DNA of 64,000 nucleotides from NCBI RefSeq assembly GCF_002368335.1, contig NZ_AP018288.1:2584208-2648207 (forward strand), written 5' to 3'. The position numbers were made by a program, and so were the translations under genes. Source of the DNA: Nostoc sp. NIES-4103. Lineage in GTDB: Bacteria > Cyanobacteriota > Cyanobacteriia > Cyanobacteriales > Nostocaceae. The notes beneath the pieces are model-generated. The model was given only the letters and a program-made list of their open reading frames with translations, ran no database searches and was not told the origin of the DNA. Positions 61,805-64,000 of this stretch are shown here, one piece after another. The number at the start of each line of letters is the position of its first letter. Within the stretch, counting starts at the first letter, position 1.

Positions 61805-63415
61805 TCACCCTTTAGCCTTGAAAAAGCGCGATCGCATACGAACCACAAAAGTATTGACTTCTGGAATTTTCATGAATGAAGCGATCGCTCCAAATACCAC
61901 AATTCCCACTAAGCTAGATATGCTTAACTGCAACAGTAAAATCAGTAAACCCTGTTTACCTAATACCTGTTGACAAGCAACCAGAGTGGCGTAGCTTGCT
62001 ATGCCAGAGACGATGCTACCCGCAGTTAAACCGAGAATTGGCACACTCCACTCACGCCAAGGTAAACCATTCAGCTTGCGATCGAGCAACCACAACAGCA
62101 TCAACATTGAGCTACAATTGACACCCACTGTTGCTAAAACTAAACCAGGGGCACCAAAAGGTTTAACAAAAATCCAATCTAGTCCGGCATTGAGGAAAAT
62201 GTTAAAAGTACTGATGCGAAAAGGTGTCTGTCCATCACCCAAGGCATAAAACACCCGCACCAAAACATCACGCCCCAAATAAGCAAACATGCCAATGCCG
62301 TAAAAAATCAGCAGGGATGACACCAATTCTGTAGCATCTTGCTTGAATGCACCACGTTCATATACTAACTGAACAATGGGTACAGCTAGGGCCACCATCA
62401 GCGCTCCTAGAGGCAGCATGGTGACAGCACTCAGTAGCAATCCCTGGCGAATGCGTAATTTCAAGTCGTCCCATTTTTCTGGTTCGGCAAGTTTGGCAAA
62501 TATCGGTAATAAAGGCAACAAAATGATATTAGAAATAATGCCTAAAGGAGTTTGCACTAGCAAATTTGCATAGTTAAAGCCAGCAGCAGCACCAGGGATA
62601 GGACTAGCAAAGTAAAGGACGGTAGCAAAGTTAATTGGCATCATGCCTGAGGAAATGGTCGCCGGAGTCATGATTTTAATCACTTCTTGGACGCTGGGGG
62701 ATTTAAAATCAAACCGCAACTTTAATGTGCCTAGTCCTAACCGCCATTGGACAACTAGCTGCACCAACCACTGGAGAACTGCACCTACCAAAGTTCCCCA
62801 AGCTAGTACCATGCCACCAATGTAAGCATATTCTGGCTTGATAATGTCCTTACCATACTGTAAAGCCATGATCCCAATGCCGATAATCACGGTAATACTA
62901 GATAACAAAGGGCTGATGGAGAGTAACCAATATTGATTGGCAGCATTGAGAGTGCCGAAACCGATACCAATTAATCCAGAAAATAAAGCCATCGGTGCCA
63001 TAATTTGGATCTGTTGAATTGCGATCGCTCTGGTTGTGTCATCCAAGCCATAACCGATTAAATCAACGACCTCATCTGCAAAGAAAATCTGAGCAAATGT
63101 CACTAGCAACAGCAATCCACCCACTAGCGTTGTCACCGTTTCCACAATGGGAGCCGCTTCTTCTTGCCTGCGCTTAGCTAAAACACTGACAACCGCACTG
63201 TGTAATGGCCCATTGACACCGCCCAGTAATATTAACAGAAAACCAGGAATAACATAAGCATAACTATAGGCAGTAGCAGCAGCACCAACACCGAAAGCGG
63301 CAGCGATCGCCAACTGTCGCACTAAACCAACAACTTTACTAATTAATGTGGCTGCGGCAACAATGCCAGCAATCCCAGCAAATGAACGAGAGGGTTTTTG
63401 CTCTTGATTAGTCAC
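61805..63415 (-). CDS. murJ: Lipid II flippase MurJ (MviN)
   Basis: A 536-residue multi-spanning membrane protein of the MOP superfamily with about 14 hydrophobic segments. It flips lipid-linked peptidoglycan precursor across the cytoplasmic membrane. The N-terminus SFAGIAGIVAAATLISKVVGLVRQLAIAAAFG carries the family signature. MurJ landmarks such as NAANQYWLLSISPLLSS, PGAAAGFNYANLLVQTPLGI and FYALGDGQTPFRIS are present, with conserved arginines in the cavity region. The start codon is GTG. It is followed by its own terminator, so it is monocistronic. Charge is concentrated in loops and the C-terminus (VRMRSRFFKAKG), as usual. Confidence 0.94.
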   Translation of the reverse strand: MTNQEQKPSRSFAGIAGIVAAATLISKVVGLVRQLAIAAAFGVGAAATAYSYAYVIPGFLLILLGGVNGPLHSAVVSVLAKRRQEEAAPIVETVTTLVGGLLLLVTFAQIFFADEVVDLIGYGLDDTTRAIAIQQIQIMAPMALFSGLIGIGFGTLNAANQYWLLSISPLLSSITVIIGIGIMALQYGKDIIKPEYAYIGGMVLAWGTLVGAVLQWLVQLVVQWRLGLGTLKLRFDFKSPSVQEVIKIMTPATISSGMMPINFATVLYFASPIPGAAAGFNYANLLVQTPLGIISNIILLPLLPIFAKLAEPEKWDDLKLRIRQGLLLSAVTMLPLGALMVALAVPIVQLVYERGAFKQDATELVSSLLIFYGIGMFAYLGRDVLVRVFYALGDGQTPFRISTFNIFLNAGLDWIFVKPFGAPGLVLATVGVNCSSMLMLLWLLDRKLNGLPWREWSVPILGLTAGSIVSGIASYATLVACQQVLGKQGLLILLLQLSISSLVGIVVFGAIASFMKIPEVNTFVVRMRSRFFKAKG

Positions 63416-63625
63416 GAAGTATACCTGACAACTCTGCTAGAGTGCATATTTCTGAAACATTTAACCTGAAATTCTAAGGGATGTCAGGCAAATGAGTCAT
63501 TAAATTTTAATCTGATGGGAATAATTTTAAGTGCGATCGCTCCAAATAAAAATGCAACTTGGTATAAATACAGGTTGCGTTAGCGATAATGTTCTATTTA
63601 ACACATATTTTCAAATCGTCATTGC

Positions 63626-63712
63626 TCAATATTGCTGGTCAAATAAGACTGTAAAAATACTACCGTTTGGATGATTATTTTTAACAGTAATGTTGCCGTG
63701 ATGTGTCTCGAT
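63626..63712 (-). pseudogene. Histidine kinase C-terminal fragment
   Basis: 28 codons ending in TGA translate to IETHHGNITVKNNHPNGSIF followed by TVLFDQQY. This is the last strand pair of a HATPase domain (relatives have VE-HGG-I-VEN-PNG--F-F-LP). An in-frame stop codon (63713-63715) lies directly upstream and no other kinase motif precedes it, so this is a relic. Confidence 0.6.
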
Positions 63713-63738
63713 TCAGATTTTACACCTGACCCTGAGTA

Positions 63739-63820
63739 AGCCTTGAACTGAAGTTCAAGGCTGATAGCTAAAGTCCGTTAAAACGGACTGAGATTGATGT
63801 TTAGTAAGCTAAAGCTTACT
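63739..63820. repeat. Three consecutive hairpins
   Basis: AGCCTTGAACT/AGTTCAAGGCT (63739-63762), AGTCCGTT/AACGGACT (63772-63789) and AGTAAGCT/AGCTTACT (63803-63820) each pair perfectly with 2-base gaps and follow one another at regular spacing. There is no coding potential. It looks like a structured dispersed repeat or a small transcribed RNA element. Confidence 0.65.
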
Positions 63821-64000
63821 CCAGCTTTGAGCCTGTGAAATTTATTTATTGGCGGTAAATTGGGCAGGTAGGTGCAAGATTTGAGCGTGAAAACCCCCTC
63901 TCTTTTCCTGCTGATGCTTCTACGTTGCTACCGCTTCATTAATAACCCAGTACAACACACAGGAAAAAAACTTAAACTTGCATCAGTTTTAGCAAAAACT

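Larger units (their letters stand above)
63416..64000. other. Terminal non-coding region with a kinase relic and hairpin repeats
   Basis: No intact gene up to the window edge. It includes a fragment of a histidine kinase C-terminus on the minus strand (63626-63712) and a triple-hairpin repeat (63739-63820). The remaining A+T-rich sequence (63830-64000) showed nothing recognisable. Confidence 0.5.

Overview
The window is a chromosomal segment of a filamentous, probably heterocyst-forming, cyanobacterium (Nostoc/Anabaena/Calothrix-like). This rests on a psbA gene, a helical carotenoid protein, many GCGATCGC (HIP1) sites inside genes, abundant short tandemly repeated sequences of the Nostocales type (AATTCGT, CTCATCCCC, ACTCCC, TGACTAT units), DUF4347/RTX giant proteins, multi-PAS hybrid kinases, CHASE2/AAA proteins and a hoxEFUYH bidirectional hydrogenase operon. 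No rRNA, tRNA or CRISPR array was recognised.

Layout. 1-4.2 kb: the end of queG, a HAD phosphatase, a small acidic protein, a helical carotenoid protein and a carotenoid-desaturase-like flavoprotein. 4.2-9.3 kb: a two-gene minus-strand operon with a six-PAS hybrid histidine kinase and a response regulator-kinase. 9.3-12.7 kb: a dead ISAs1-type transposase fragment, psbA (Glu130 type D1) with its terminator, and a PLP enzyme of the ACC deaminase/D-cysteine desulfhydrase family. 12.9-24.7 kb: two giant convergent genes for secreted RTX proteins. One carries DUF4347 and two sets of seven delta-60 repeats; the other is almost entirely repeats. 25-27 kb: an IS200/IS605-type TnpB element. 27-36.7 kb: three related AAA ATPase genes (one fused to a VMAP-type N-terminus and a degenerate GGDEF domain, one to CHASE2), a CYTH triphosphatase, a truncated DUF928 gene and an H-type lectin domain protein. 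36.9-42 kb: hisD, a glycosyltransferase and a complete flavin-dependent tryptophan-halogenase-like enzyme. 42.6-49.7 kb: a large hybrid kinase overlapping a GGDEF response regulator, facing a REC-PAS-kinase with a near-identical receiver. 50-60.6 kb: an ADP-forming acyl-CoA synthetase/GNAT fusion, hoxW, a nonsense-mutated HigA-like antitoxin, then hoxH, a CBS-CP12 fusion, hoxY, hoxU, hoxF and hoxE (all minus strand). 60.8-63.4 kb: a secreted SH3-type protein and murJ. The window ends in non-coding sequence with a kinase fragment and a triple-hairpin repeat.

How genes work together. The hox operon encodes the diaphorase (HoxEFU) and hydrogenase (HoxYH) of the NAD(P)-linked bidirectional enzyme. 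HoxW is its C-terminal protease, and the CBS-CP12 protein is a plausible adenylate/redox sensor linking it to carbon metabolism. The two signalling clusters have hallmarks of phosphorelays and, for the GGDEF protein, c-di-GMP output. The 27-36 kb block looks like a membrane-linked AAA/STAND-like signalling neighbourhood of unknown function and is the best candidate for an undescribed system.

A second theme is repeat mobility. The same low-complexity repeats found between genes also sit in frame inside hoxF and inside the 1437-residue kinase, where they encode peptide linkers. Several MITE-like inverted-repeat elements recur across the window.
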